DNA of 64,000 nt from CAVSVP01 sp963731125. Its GTDB lineage: Bacteria; Pseudomonadota; Gammaproteobacteria; Competibacterales; Competibacteraceae. The stretch spans positions 400,390-464,389 of the forward strand of contig CAVSVP010000013.1 in NCBI GenBank assembly GCA_963731125.1, in the 5' to 3' direction. The position numbers and the translations under genes are program-made. Within the stretch, counting starts at the first letter, position 1. Every line of letters starts with the position of its first letter. This document shows positions 1-9,474 of the stretch, piece after piece. Below the pieces are notes generated by a model, which was given only the letters and a program-made list of their open reading frames with translations, made no database searches and was not told where the DNA came from.

Positions 1-2
1 CA

Positions 3-413
3 TTGTTGGCCTGTGGCATTACCATCGCTATGGCCAGTCCAGCAACACCTGAAGTTCATTTTCCTAAATACGTTACGCAAGCCACTTTAAACTTAGCTGC
101 TGGTTCGTCAGAGGAATCCACCGATCCTACCGCGGCCGATCCGGAACCATTTGTGGACAAAAGTCCGAGCGCGAAAGACATCGAGTACCCAGACAAAGCG
201 GACCCGCAAAACACAGACGCTGCTGAGATTGAACCGTATACGAGTGAAGAACATGTCGGTCTCGAGGATGAACCGAGAAGGCAGGACATGGGCGAAGAAG
301 GGATGACACCGGAAACCAGCGCAACAGAGGCCGAAGATGTGGATCCCGATGTTCAGCCGTTCACCAGTAAAGAAACCACGGGCATTGATCCCACGCCCAG
401 AACATCCGAGTAA
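3..413 (+). CDS. Acidic repeat protein, possibly exported, 5' end cut by window
   Basis: The frame is open to the window edge, so the true start may lie outside; the first in-frame ATG is at 30. The first residues (LACGITIAMA) could be the end of a signal peptide. The rest is polar and strongly acidic (many Glu, Asp, Pro, Thr, Ser) with no predicted membrane span. Two imperfect internal copies of a motif of the form (I/V)xP(Y/F)TSxExxG(L/I) occur near residues 78-88 and 119-129 (EPYTSEEHVGL and QPFTSKETTGI), which suggests an internal duplication. I do not recognise a family and assign no function. Confidence 0.5.
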   Translation: MLACGITIAMASPATPEVHFPKYVTQATLNLAAGSSEESTDPTAADPEPFVDKSPSAKDIEYPDKADPQNTDAAEIEPYTSEEHVGLEDEPRRQDMGEEGMTPETSATEAEDVDPDVQPFTSKETTGIDPTPRTSE

Positions 414-504
414 GCCAACAACAGCTTTGCTGCCAAGGCATTAATTGCCACTACGTTCTTTCTGAGAAGCCAGCCATTGTTAGGGAAATTTTAGCCATAG
501 TCCG

Positions 505-540
505 GTGTAGCCTGGATGGAGCATAGGCGGAATCCAGGAT
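505..540. repeat. REP-like imperfect palindrome
   Basis: CCTGGAT (511-517) and ATCCAGG (532-538) form a short inverted repeat around a variable centre. This resembles dispersed extragenic palindromes common in gammaproteobacteria. The rest of 414-858 carries no gene that I can support. Confidence 0.35.
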
Positions 541-640
541 TCACCGTATCCACAAACGGCGATTTCGCCGAGGCTACAGTTAGGCTGAGGACGGATACCG
601 GCTTCATGGAAGAACGGTTTTAATAAATTTTACCAGCCGC

Positions 641-677
641 AAGATGCCTGTTATTCACCTTCTGTAACAGGCATCTT
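641..677 (+). terminator. Hairpin, likely transcription terminator
   Basis: A stem of about 13 bp (AAGATGCCTGTTA paired with TAACAGGCATCTT) around a 10-nt loop is followed by a short T-rich stretch. It lies between the gene ending at 413 and the GH15 gene. Confidence 0.55.
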
Positions 678-805
678 TATTTGCTTCGGCAACTCAATCA
701 ACAAAATTCTCCACGGAAATGGTATCGCTTACCGGCATCTAAGCTCTGCAAAATAATTTCTTCGTTATTCAAGGCCGGCGCTTACTCTATAACTTAAGGA
801 ACCGA

Positions 806-853
806 TAACTGCACTATCGATTAACTGCACTATCGATTAACTGCACTATCGAT
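806..853. repeat. Three perfect 16-bp tandem repeats upstream of GH15 gene
   Basis: TAACTGCACTATCGAT is repeated three times head to tail (806-821, 822-837, 838-853), ending five bases before the first possible start codon of the GH15 gene. Each unit contains the palindrome ATCGAT. The array occupies the place where the ribosome binding site would be, and no good Shine-Dalgarno sequence is seen. It may be an operator array or a slippage product. Confidence 0.8.
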
Positions 854-858
854 AAACG

Positions 859-2820
859 GTGACTTTGCCAATGACCACTACGGCTGATAATCAACGCTAC
901 CTTCCATTGCGCGACTATGCGCTAATTGGCGACTGCCATGGCGCCGCCTTGGTCAGCCGCGGCGGCAGTGTTGACTGGTGCTGTTTTGGCCGCTTCGATG
1001 CAGAACCCGTTTGTCATCGTCTGCTGGACCATCAGCAGGGGGGGTTTTTCGAAACTAATCCCCTAGAAGATTATCACAGCAGTCGACACTATCTGGCCGA
1101 CACGAATATCTTACACACCGTTTTTCAAACCGCCGCAGGCCAGGCGACAATTACTGATTTTATGCCTGTCGGGCACAAGCCTGGTAGTGACGGTGAATCC
1201 GGCTCCATTGCCCTTAATGCACCCTGCTGGCTAGTGCGTTTTGTCGAGGGAGTTCAAGGGCATGTCCGGGTACGGATTCGTTACCGTCCCTCCGGAGCCG
1301 AATTCGGAAAATACCCAGTAACATTATACGTAACTCCCAAAGGGATTGTTTCCGTCGAGGGACCACAGCTCTATAGTGATTTGGGCTTTACTCTGGTTGA
1401 CGAAGTGGCGGAAACTACCGTCGATTTAACAGCCGGTGACCGCTATGCCCTTATTCTTACCCCAAAACCCATAGCCAGCATTAGCGTAGCGGATGATGCC
1501 GACCGCTTGTTGAACATTACCCACGCCTTCTGGACGGAATGGCTGCGTCATCTGCGTTATCAAGGCCCCTATCGAAATGCCGTATCTCGTAGCGTGCTTA
1601 CGCTTAAGCTGCTTACATTTGCACCAACCGGCGCAGTGGCTGCCGCACCGACGTCCTCACTGCCCGAAGTGTTGGGCGGCAAGCGCAACTGGGATTACCG
1701 CTATTGTTGGCTACGAGATGCCACCTTTACCCTTTATACCCTGATCGCTCTGGGCTACGGTGGCGAAGGTGCCTGCTTTAATACCTTTCTAACCCGCTGT
1801 CTTAAAAAAACTTTTCCCAAAGTTCAGATCATGTACGGCGTTGGTGGGGAAACCGAACTAAAAGAGCGCAATCTGGAACATGTAGAAGGCTACTGCCAAA
1901 GCCGGCCGGTACGTGTAGGAAACGCAGCCTATACCCAACGTCAAGTAGACGTTTACGGCGAAATGCTGAATCAGGCGTTTTTGTACAAAACCCTCGACGG
2001 CCCGCTTGAGCCTGAAGAGCGCAAGCTATTGAGTGAGTTGGCTGACCATGTGGCGGCACGCTGGCAAGAACCCGGGCACAGCATATGGGAAATACGCACC
2101 CAATCCCACCAGTATGTGTACAGCAAAATCATGTGTTGGGTGGCCCTGGATCGCGCTATCCGGCTGTTTGGTGCAAAGCAGCACTGGTGTCAGGCACAGG
2201 ATGCCATCTATCACGCTGTTTTGGAAAAGGGCATAGCACAAGATCAGGGTTATCTTACCCAGACATTTGCAGGCACAGAGTTAGATGCCGCTGTGCTGCT
2301 GACGCCGCTATTAGGCTTTCCGATTGCACGCTCCACCTTTGAGCAAACCGTGGATGCCATTCAAGCGACGCTCAGCGAAAGAGGTTATCTAAAACGGTAT
2401 CAAACCGGTGATGAACTTTCAGGAGACGAGGGCGCTTTTTTGGTATGTAATTTTTGGCTGGTGGATGCTCTGCTATTTCTGGACCGACGGGAAGAGGCCG
2501 TGGCGCTATATGAAAAGCTTCTCAGTCAAACCAATGACGTAGGGTTACTACCGGAAGAGCTGGATCCGAAAACAGGGGCGTTTCTTGGTAATTTCCCTCT
2601 GGCGCTAAGCCATATCGGCTTAATTCGCAGCGCGTTAACCTTAGACCTTTACGATGTGCACCACTTAAAGAGTGAGCAGGTTTTTACCACCGATAGCGCT
2701 CACCAGACTACCGACGCGATGGGCGGACTGCTAAGTTCGTGGGTGACCTTTGCAGACGCCGGCAGCAGTTCTTATGATTTTTCCTTAGCCTCCGTACTGC
2801 CAGAATTTTGGACATACTGA
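859..2820 (+). CDS. Glycoside hydrolase family 15 protein (glucoamylase/trehalase-like)
   Basis: The protein has 653 residues and the usual bacterial GH15 layout: an N-terminal beta-sandwich domain opening with RDYALIGDCHGAALVSRGG and VDWCC, then an (alpha/alpha)6 barrel with WDYRYCWLRDATFTLY near residue 275 and the family block PEELDPKTGAFLGNFP near the C-terminus, where one catalytic Glu is expected. Family members hydrolyse glucose from alpha-glucans or trehalose; the substrate cannot be told from sequence. No signal peptide is visible, so it is probably cytoplasmic. The start is either GTG 859 or ATG 871; neither has a clear ribosome binding site because a tandem repeat lies directly upstream. 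An SDR gene follows 71 bp downstream on the same strand. Confidence 0.9.
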   Translation: MTLPMTTTADNQRYLPLRDYALIGDCHGAALVSRGGSVDWCCFGRFDAEPVCHRLLDHQQGGFFETNPLEDYHSSRHYLADTNILHTVFQTAAGQATITDFMPVGHKPGSDGESGSIALNAPCWLVRFVEGVQGHVRVRIRYRPSGAEFGKYPVTLYVTPKGIVSVEGPQLYSDLGFTLVDEVAETTVDLTAGDRYALILTPKPIASISVADDADRLLNITHAFWTEWLRHLRYQGPYRNAVSRSVLTLKLLTFAPTGAVAAAPTSSLPEVLGGKRNWDYRYCWLRDATFTLYTLIALGYGGEGACFNTFLTRCLKKTFPKVQIMYGVGGETELKERNLEHVEGYCQSRPVRVGNAAYTQRQVDVYGEMLNQAFLYKTLDGPLEPEERKLLSELADHVAARWQEPGHSIWEIRTQSHQYVYSKIMCWVALDRAIRLFGAKQHWCQAQDAIYHAVLEKGIAQDQGYLTQTFAGTELDAAVLLTPLLGFPIARSTFEQTVDAIQATLSERGYLKRYQTGDELSGDEGAFLVCNFWLVDALLFLDRREEAVALYEKLLSQTNDVGLLPEELDPKTGAFLGNFPLALSHIGLIRSALTLDLYDVHHLKSEQVFTTDSAHQTTDAMGGLLSSWVTFADAGSSSYDFSLASVLPEFWTY

Positions 2821-2891
2821 ACATCGCTAAGAGTGCATTGATCAGCTCTTTATGAGGACTGATTCGCAATAATAATTCTTAGGGAGGACGC

Positions 2892-3878
2892 ATGAATACC
2901 GCAGACGTGGTTGTAGTAACCGGTGCTTCGGCCGGCGTCGGCCGCGCCATCGCCCGGGCTTTTGGGCAGCGCGGCGCCCGGGTGGTGCTGCTCGCCCGCG
3001 GCCGCGACGGCCTGGAAGCCGCCCGCGCGGAAATCGAGGCCGCCGGCGGTCAAGCCATGGTAATACCCACTGATGTCGCCGATACCGATCAGGTGGAAGC
3101 GGCGGCAGAACGCGTGGAAAACGAATGGGGACCCATTGATATCTGGGTCAACGACGCCATGGCCACCATCTTCGCGCCGGTTAAGGCTATTACTCCGACG
3201 GAGTATAAACGCTCCACCGAGGCGACCTATCTGGGATCCGTCTATGGAACCATGGCCGCTCTCAAACGAATGCTTAAACGCGATCGCGGTACTATTATTC
3301 AGGTAAGCTCGGCCCTGGCCTTCCGGGCGATTCCACTACAGGCCCCTTACTGTGGAGCCAAATATGCGCTAAGGGGCTTTATCGATTCTCTGCGCTCGGA
3401 ATTGCTCCACGATGGCAGTCAGGTGCATGTCACCATGGTACATCTTTCTGCCTTTAATACTCCGCAATTTGACTGGGGACGCACCCGGCTGTCAAAGCAG
3501 CCACAGCCTTTACCGCCTATTTTTCAACCGGAGGTGGCAGCCGAGGCGGTTGTCTGGGCGGCTTATCACAAGCGGCGTGCACTCTGGGTAGGCTTTCCTT
3601 GCGTCAAAACGATCTTAGGTACCAAGTTAGTGCCCGGTTTTATCATCGACAAAATATTGGTCCGCCAAGGCTATTCCGGTCAGCAGACAGAGCAGCCGGT
3701 TGCTCCTGACCGGCCGGATAATCTTTTTGAGCCGGTTCCCGGAGACCACGGGGCCCATGGACGTTTTGACGCGCAGGCGAAAAGCCGGAGTTGGCAGCTT
3801 TGGATGACGCTTCACCGGGAATGGGTTTTGGCAGCAGGTGCGTTAGCCGTTGTCGCAATTACAATACTGCTTTTGTAA
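2892..3878 (+). CDS. SDR family oxidoreductase with C-terminal membrane anchor
   Basis: The gene encodes 328 residues. The N-terminus has the Rossmann glycine motif TGASAGVGRAIA, followed by the NNAG-equivalent NDAMA near residue 93, then the catalytic YCGAK (YxxxK) near residue 152. Short-chain dehydrogenases use NAD(P)(H) to reduce or oxidise carbonyl/alcohol groups; the substrate is unknown. The C-terminal part beyond the catalytic fold is polar and ends in one hydrophobic helix (LAAGALAVVAITILLL), so the enzyme is probably membrane-anchored. The start is well supported by GGGAGG four bases before the ATG. It is co-directional with the GH15 gene and may be co-transcribed. Confidence 0.88.
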   Translation: MNTADVVVVTGASAGVGRAIARAFGQRGARVVLLARGRDGLEAARAEIEAAGGQAMVIPTDVADTDQVEAAAERVENEWGPIDIWVNDAMATIFAPVKAITPTEYKRSTEATYLGSVYGTMAALKRMLKRDRGTIIQVSSALAFRAIPLQAPYCGAKYALRGFIDSLRSELLHDGSQVHVTMVHLSAFNTPQFDWGRTRLSKQPQPLPPIFQPEVAAEAVVWAAYHKRRALWVGFPCVKTILGTKLVPGFIIDKILVRQGYSGQQTEQPVAPDRPDNLFEPVPGDHGAHGRFDAQAKSRSWQLWMTLHREWVLAAGALAVVAITILLL

Positions 3879-3946
3879 CTTTTACAAGCGTTGTTTGTAG
3901 TTTCTACAGAATATTTCCGGTTTTGCTTTACTATCCGACTTAAGAC

Positions 3947-5437
3947 TTAATCTTTCTTCAGTGGCGCACGGCCCATGCGGGTAGCTTTGCAATGAGACAT
4001 CACCAGCCAAACAGCGCCGGCCCCCACGAGAATGGCAGGCAAAGGATGCTGTTGAATCTTCCTTTTTAAATTTGCAGCCGATGCGGATTTACCTTCCCGA
4101 AAGTACTCCATCGTTTGGAGAAGAAATTGTACAACTATTTCTTGCTGATCGGTTGCAATATTATCGATTCTCTCAGCTAAAGGTCCTTTTAACTGCCTGC
4201 GCATGGTTCTCTTACGGTCATCATCATAGCGAGAAGCTATCGGTTCAGCACTCGCTATGCTGTTCTGGGCTTTGACAGCGTGTTCATAACGCCCTTCGTG
4301 CTCTTCGTGGGGCGGCGACGCACCTGCCGCCTTGGCACGCTGTTGCTTTGTTACCGGCTCTGCTTCAGGCTCGGCCTGAGATGCGTTTCGGTTCCGTGGC
4401 TTATGCTCTTTCTCGGAAGATGCCATGGTGTTGTTGGAAGAGCTTTCGGGACCTTCTGCTTCTCCCGGCGTTTTTCCCACGGTATCGGCCACATAAGCGT
4501 CACGCTTGCCCATGGGCTGCGGTTCGCCTTCGGTGGTGTCTTCGCCAGTTTGATGTTCCATTTCGGCATTGAGTTCGGCACCGAGTAAAACGACAAAGGC
4601 CGTAAGGTAAAACCACATCAGGAGAATGATCACGGCACCCAGGGAGCCATAGGTTTCGTTATAGCTGCCAAAATGGGATACGTAGAAGGAGAACAAGGCC
4701 GAACCAAGCAGCCAAAGCACCGTTGCCGCAATCGCTCCCCAGCTTACCCAATGCCAGCGGGGTTCATCGCGACTGGGTCCATAGCGATAAAGCACTGCCA
4801 AGGCGACTATCACAGCCAGCGCCAATAGCGGCCACCGCAGGCCCGCTATCCATAACCGGGCATGTTCCTGCAGCCCGAAATAACCCAACAATGCGGGCAA
4901 TGCAACAATCAATGCCGACCCTATAACAGCAAATAGGATAGCCCCTAACGTCAGGCCCAGCGCCACTGCATTTAGCTTTAAAAAGCTTCTTTTTTCCTCC
5001 TCGTCGTAAACAATATTTAAAGCCGTAATCAGCGCTTTTGTTCCTTTGGTGGCGCTCCAAAGCGCCAGTAACACGCCGCCGATCGCTCCTAGGCTTAAGG
5101 CAGTGTTCGCGTGTTCAGTGACTTTGCCAAGCTGGCTGTTCAGTATCCCCTGGGCCTGACCGGGTAATAAGGTATTGACGGTGGCCAGTTGCTGCTGAAC
5201 CTGCGATGGATCCGCCCATAACCCATAAATAGACACCAGAGCCGCCAATGCTGGAAAAATAGCCAATAAGGCATAAAATGCTACCCCCGCCGAAACGATG
5301 GAAACATTGTCTTGCGACACCTCACCCTTGACCCGCAGCAAAATATCCCGCCAGCCCTTGGGGGGTATCTGACTGGGTTGCGTTGCTGCGCGTCCGCGCG
5401 AGCCGTATGCTGATTGACTTGCCGTCGCCTCTGCCAT
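3947..5437 (-). CDS. YihY/BrkB-family inner-membrane protein with long C-terminal extension
   Basis: Residues about 20-310 form the YihY/virulence factor BrkB domain with around six hydrophobic spans and the blocks VSAGVAFYALLAIFPAL and SLGAVIILLMWFYLTAF. These proteins are integral inner-membrane proteins of unsettled function; the old name ribonuclease BN is wrong for them. After residue 310 comes a polar charged linker of about 100 residues and then a second module ending in a single membrane helix (LPAILVGAGAVWLVM), an arrangement like DUF3618/ElaB-type membrane anchors. At 496 residues it is longer than a plain YihY. It converges with the SDR gene. Confidence 0.85.
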   Translation of the reverse strand: MAEATASQSAYGSRGRAATQPSQIPPKGWRDILLRVKGEVSQDNVSIVSAGVAFYALLAIFPALAALVSIYGLWADPSQVQQQLATVNTLLPGQAQGILNSQLGKVTEHANTALSLGAIGGVLLALWSATKGTKALITALNIVYDEEEKRSFLKLNAVALGLTLGAILFAVIGSALIVALPALLGYFGLQEHARLWIAGLRWPLLALAVIVALAVLYRYGPSRDEPRWHWVSWGAIAATVLWLLGSALFSFYVSHFGSYNETYGSLGAVIILLMWFYLTAFVVLLGAELNAEMEHQTGEDTTEGEPQPMGKRDAYVADTVGKTPGEAEGPESSSNNTMASSEKEHKPRNRNASQAEPEAEPVTKQQRAKAAGASPPHEEHEGRYEHAVKAQNSIASAEPIASRYDDDRKRTMRRQLKGPLAERIDNIATDQQEIVVQFLLQTMEYFREGKSASAANLKRKIQQHPLPAILVGAGAVWLVMSHCKATRMGRAPLKKD

Positions 5438-5516
5438 AGGGAGTTTGCCTCTTAAGGTTAAAGCAAAAACTTTTTTAGCGTTGAGTACTCAGTCCTGCGT
5501 AAGCTTAAATTGCAAA

Positions 5517-5546
5517 GGCCAAGAGCTGGTAAACCAGCCCTTGGCC
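5517..5546 (-). terminator. Stem-loop downstream of the PRC-barrel gene
   Basis: GGCCAAG-A-GCTGG pairs with CCAGC-C-CTTGGCC around a TAAA loop: a 13-bp stem with one mismatch. It lies about 90 bp past the stop of the PRC-barrel gene, in the 200-bp gap before the YihY gene. Confidence 0.6.
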
Positions 5547-5634
5547 CCACAGCGTACTCAATTACCGTGAAGCAATCCTTATGCCCTACTCCCTTTTGAA
5601 TAACACAATGGCCACGGCAGTGTAATCGATCGAC

Positions 5635-6759
5635 TTATTGAGTGACTATGCTCTCGTATTCACCCGGATCATAGGCGGATTTGTTCTCAAGCACATCCTC
5701 ACTCTTACGCGACACCATCACCACTTGATCGCCTTCAAGCTCAAGCTCATCAAAGGGTATCACCACTTTTTTCTCGCCAAGTCCCAAGAAACCGCCTACG
5801 GAAACAACGGCATGCACATTTTGGTTCTGCCTGTCGTAAACCAGATCGGTAATTTCACCGACTTCCTCGCCTTGCACGTTAACGATCCCTTCTCCGAGCA
5901 GTTGATCGATTTCCATGTCATAGAGCGGATTCTGTGACATTTCAGCCTGTTGGCTCTGGGCAGTTTGTGATCCTTGGCCAGCCTGGGATGCTTTCTCAGA
6001 CGCTGCCTGTTTAACGGTTACCTGAGCGCCTTCCTGTTGTTCAACCTGGACTTCCGGCTTACCCGCCTGCTGCACATCGACTTGCGGCTCTCCCTGATCG
6101 ACCACGCTGACTTCACCCTTGTCTTCCTGCTCAACATCCACCTGGGGTTTTGCCTGCTCAACCTGCACGTCCGGTTTGGGCTGCTGAATCGTTACCTCGG
6201 GCTCGGGCTGCTGAACCGTTACCTCGGGTTTGGGCTGCTGGACCGTTACCTCGGGTTTGGGCTGTTGAACTGTTACCTCGGGTTTGGGCTGTTCGATTTG
6301 CACCTGCGGTTTGGGTTGGTCAACCGTCACTTCCGGCTTTGATTGCTGAACCGTCACCTCGGGTTTGGTCTGTTCGATTGTGACCTCAGGCTTAGGCTGT
6401 TTAACGGTTATCTCAGGCTCTGGCTGTTGGACGGTAACTTTGGGTTCCGGCTGTTGAACCGTTACCTCAGGTTTTTGCTGCTGCACTTGTACCTGAGGTT
6501 CCTGCTGCTGCACCTTAATCTCAGCCCCTTCCTGACCAGTCTGTGCCTGTCCGGAACCTGCCGACTGCTGGCTTTGTGCCGATGAACCGCTTTGGCTTTG
6601 ACCCTGGGTTTGCTCCTGAGACTGGGGATTATTGGTCTGTTGTTCCGAGGCACTGGCCGCTAGCACCGGTCCCGTTAGCAACGCCAGTACTGCCACACTA
6701 GAAAAGATAATTGGCTTAGACTGAAGGTTAAATACACTATTAATGGGTTTTAGCTTCAT
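5635..6759 (-). CDS. Exported PRC-barrel protein with Pro/Glu/Gln nonapeptide repeats
   Basis: The 374-residue product starts with a signal peptide (hydrophobic VAVLALLTGPVLAA, likely cleavage after AAS). A Gln/Ser-rich linker follows. Residues about 80-215 are about 14 imperfect nine-residue repeats of the type QQPKPEVTV, alternating hydrophobic and charged, which could form an extended beta structure. The C-terminal 100 residues are a PRC-barrel domain (INVQGEEVGEITDLVYDR-like block, then VVSVGGFLGLGEKKVVIPF), a domain known to bind partner proteins or sit in photosynthetic and RNA-processing complexes. The start is firm: GGAGGAAG lies just before ATG 6759. Likely a periplasmic or cell-surface stress protein; the function is inferred only. 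Confidence 0.8.
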   Translation of the reverse strand: MKLKPINSVFNLQSKPIIFSSVAVLALLTGPVLAASASEQQTNNPQSQEQTQGQSQSGSSAQSQQSAGSGQAQTGQEGAEIKVQQQEPQVQVQQQKPEVTVQQPEPKVTVQQPEPEITVKQPKPEVTIEQTKPEVTVQQSKPEVTVDQPKPQVQIEQPKPEVTVQQPKPEVTVQQPKPEVTVQQPEPEVTIQQPKPDVQVEQAKPQVDVEQEDKGEVSVVDQGEPQVDVQQAGKPEVQVEQQEGAQVTVKQAASEKASQAGQGSQTAQSQQAEMSQNPLYDMEIDQLLGEGIVNVQGEEVGEITDLVYDRQNQNVHAVVSVGGFLGLGEKKVVIPFDELELEGDQVVMVSRKSEDVLENKSAYDPGEYESIVTQ

Positions 6760-6942
6760 AAACTTCCTCCACGAAAATTAGTTTAATTTTACACAACAAT
6801 TCCATGCCGCTGTTGTAGCGGTCAGGATTTACTAGTGCAAAAATCTTACTAGGAAATTATGAAACATGTAATTAGAATATTCCGCCGTCACTTTACGGAA
6901 ATCCCTTAGTTACGGACGATTAGTTTTACGAAAGTGCTTCGT

Positions 6943-7320
6943 TTAATCGTCTTTACGCTTCCAGAATTCACCAGTCGCAACGTAGGTAAAAGAAGCCAAC
7001 CAAGTAATCAATATAAATCCATTTAATGCCTCAAGAGAAGAAATAATTTTAATCGCTCCGACGGGACAAAAACTGCTTAGTCCTAAAGTCGTAAAGCTAA
7101 CCGCTGAGAAGTAAAAATAATTTAAAAATGAAGGCTTAAATTGTTCACTAAAACTACCCAATCCAAACCGACCGTCAAGAAAAAAGTAGGCCATCGAATA
7201 AATAATCATTTCAATAACATGCGCAGTCGTAATGCCAAAAATAACAATCAGAATGCGCGAACGTGATGGTATTTTTGATCCTGATATAAAATCCGAGATA
7301 AAATGTTTTTTGAGTTTTTC
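6943..7320 (-). pseudogene. Truncated two-helix ion-channel remnant
   Basis: The first ATG is at 7209, but the same frame is open upstream to 7320 and reads ILIVIFGITTAHVIEMIIYS, which matches the first membrane helix of the intact channel at 38905-39369 (block LHVLEMFLWA). The frame meets a stop at 7321-7323, seven bases beyond the end of the SulP gene, so the 5' part is missing. The selectivity filter is degraded: FTTLGLSS where the intact copy has FTTVGFGD. The C-terminal helix (SSLEALNGFILITWLASF) still matches SGIEALSGIMLVGWTTALF. I infer a non-functional potassium-channel paralogue left after duplication or deletion. Confidence 0.75.
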
Positions 7321-7327
7321 TCAGTTG

Positions 7328-9118
7328 CTAACGGCTCTTTTCTGGCTCGAGGCTAGCGGACAAATCACTGACGGCTTCGTTTACAGTTACAAAAAACTGC
7401 TCCTTTCCGATGATTTCGGACACCCCATCATTTTTTAATGCCTTAGTGACGGGCAAGGTGGCTCCGGCAATGCTCACAGATATACCGGCGTCCGCTAAAT
7501 TGCGGATCAGACGTTTCAACATTCCGCTACCACTGACATCGATTTCTGTTACTGCTTTAAGGTCCAATACCAGAACCCGTAGCGTCTGATGTTCGGCCAC
7601 CGCCTTTAAAATCTGGTTTTCGCAGTAGCCGCTGTTGGCAAAATAGAGATCTTGATCAATTCGCACCACCAACACTGGTGACGGTTCCGGTTCGACTTCC
7701 TTACGATCCAGACTGCGGAAGGCCGTGCTATTTCCCATTCGCCCTTCGATAACAATCCGAGGCCGGCTGGTACGCCAGAGATAAAGCGCCACTCCCGCCA
7801 GAGCACCGACAGCAATTCCCCACTCAACTCCTAACCACAAAGCGCCTAAGAAAGTAATGAGCAAAGAGATGCCTTCAAGCAGGCTGTAGCGCCACACCTC
7901 TAGCCACGCCCTTAGATCGAAAAGGCTAAATACGCTAACAATAATAAGCGCCGCAAGAAAAGCTTTCGGAAGCGAATGCAAAAGAAATCCCATAAATCCT
8001 AGCACCACTAGAACCCATAAGGCTCCTATTACCGAGGAAACAGGACTACCGGCGCCAGCGGTAAAATTCACCGCCGATCTGCTGACGCTTGCGCCCACTG
8101 GATACCCGCCCGTGCAAGCAACGGCCAATTGGGCCGCACCGAGGGCAATCGCCTCTTGCTCAGGGTCTATTTGTTGCCGCCTGCGGCCTGCCAGGGACTT
8201 TGCCACCGCTATGCCCGTCACAAATACGATAACGCTAATGGCAAGACCACTGGGTAGTAACGACCACCAGAGCGCTGCATCAAACAACGGTAACCGCAAC
8301 GGAAGAAAGCTTTCGTTGATTGCGCCAACCACTGCTACCCCGCCTTTCTGCTGCAGTTCAAAATACCAAACGGCCCAGGTACTCACAGCTAATAAGGGCA
8401 AAGACATACCTTTGGTAAGAATGATACGCCACTTTTCCCGCACGGCTAGCTTGGCCAACAGATGTTCAAGAGGCTTACCGGTTACCAAAAGAATCAGCAG
8501 CGTTCCTACACCGATCGCCGTGCTGCATGGATTGATTTCGTCAAATCGGCTAGTAATTTGCAAAACTATTGCATCGACACCGGCCTCACGCGGAATATCC
8601 AAACCCACTAAATTGTCAAGTTGGGTGACAGCAATCAAAATCGCCGCCGCACTGGTAAATCCAAGCAACACCGGATCGCTAATAAAGTTGACCAGAAAGC
8701 CAAACCTCAGGGCACCCAGTAAGGTCAAAGTGACCCCAACGATAACAGCTAATACCGACGCTGCCTCAACGGGACTACTGCCGGTATCAACGGTTGTTCG
8801 CACCACTGCCTCGCCTACCAACAACGAGACCAGCGCCACCGGCCCTAACGATACATAACGGCTGGTTCCCAGCAAAACGTACACCAGAGCTGGAGCGACA
8901 CTGGCATAAAGACCCACTTGTGGGGGCAAATTCGCAAGCTGAGCATAGGCCATTGCTTGGGGGATTAATAACAGAGCGACACAAAAGCCTGCTAGTAGAT
9001 CTCGCGTTAAATGCGCGGATTGATAGCTAGCAAGCCACTCAATACAGGGTAGAAGGCGTTCAAGCCTTGACTGATTGGCTTGTCTGAGCGATGCGTTTGA
9101 CTCGGTCTGCTTAGGCAT
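7328..9118 (-). CDS. SulP family inorganic anion transporter
   Basis: A full-length SulP/SLC26 protein with about 11-12 hydrophobic spans and the family signature LLAGFCVALLLIPQAMAYAQ near the N-terminus, followed by a C-terminal STAS domain with VLVLDLKAVTEIDVSGSGML. SulP proteins move sulfate, bicarbonate or related anions across the inner membrane; the substrate is not determined here. I chose ATG 9118 (MPKQTE) rather than an upstream TTG at 9127; neither has a strong ribosome binding site. It is followed by the remnant of a K+ channel, the same order as the second SulP locus at 39-42 kb. Confidence 0.9.
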   Translation of the reverse strand: MPKQTESNASLRQANQSRLERLLPCIEWLASYQSAHLTRDLLAGFCVALLLIPQAMAYAQLANLPPQVGLYASVAPALVYVLLGTSRYVSLGPVALVSLLVGEAVVRTTVDTGSSPVEAASVLAVIVGVTLTLLGALRFGFLVNFISDPVLLGFTSAAAILIAVTQLDNLVGLDIPREAGVDAIVLQITSRFDEINPCSTAIGVGTLLILLVTGKPLEHLLAKLAVREKWRIILTKGMSLPLLAVSTWAVWYFELQQKGGVAVVGAINESFLPLRLPLFDAALWWSLLPSGLAISVIVFVTGIAVAKSLAGRRRQQIDPEQEAIALGAAQLAVACTGGYPVGASVSRSAVNFTAGAGSPVSSVIGALWVLVVLGFMGFLLHSLPKAFLAALIIVSVFSLFDLRAWLEVWRYSLLEGISLLITFLGALWLGVEWGIAVGALAGVALYLWRTSRPRIVIEGRMGNSTAFRSLDRKEVEPEPSPVLVVRIDQDLYFANSGYCENQILKAVAEHQTLRVLVLDLKAVTEIDVSGSGMLKRLIRNLADAGISVSIAGATLPVTKALKNDGVSEIIGKEQFFVTVNEAVSDLSASLEPEKSR

Positions 9119-9343
9119 AGCAAGCAATTGTTATGGTAATGACAAAACGAAGTCGATAAAAAACCAAGTTTTATGGTAAAAATCTTGACCCTGCTTCAAA
9201 TATTTTTATTTCCAACACTAAGCTCCTGTTACTCTTTAGCAAGAATTGAAAAAATTACAATATCGGATTGTAAGTTTTTACCCGCATCTGAAAATAACGA
9301 AGGCGTGAAAGTAAAAAACGTAGGAGTTTCTTGAACAATCACC

Positions 9344-9360
9344 TTGGCACGATAAGTGCC
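9344..9360 (+). promoter_or_regulatory. Sigma-54-type promoter of csbD-like gene 1
   Basis: TTGGCACGATAAGTGCC has the -24 GG (9346-9347) and -12 GC (9358-9359) exactly ten bases apart and matches the consensus YTGGCACGRNNNTTGCW except at two positions of the -12 half. It lies about 115 bp before the CsbD start. Confidence 0.65.
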
Positions 9361-9474
9361 AATGGGTACCAGCAGATGCAATGGTGTTTTATTGGGACTT
9401 AATTAATAGAACAACCTATCTGCATCGTGGATTTACCTATTTAGATGTTATTTAGTTAATTGGAGGTGTTTATA

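Noticed and set aside
6100..6520. Regular 27-bp repeats that could suggest a CRISPR array
   Set aside because: They lie inside an open frame and encode nonapeptide repeats; there are no unique spacers.
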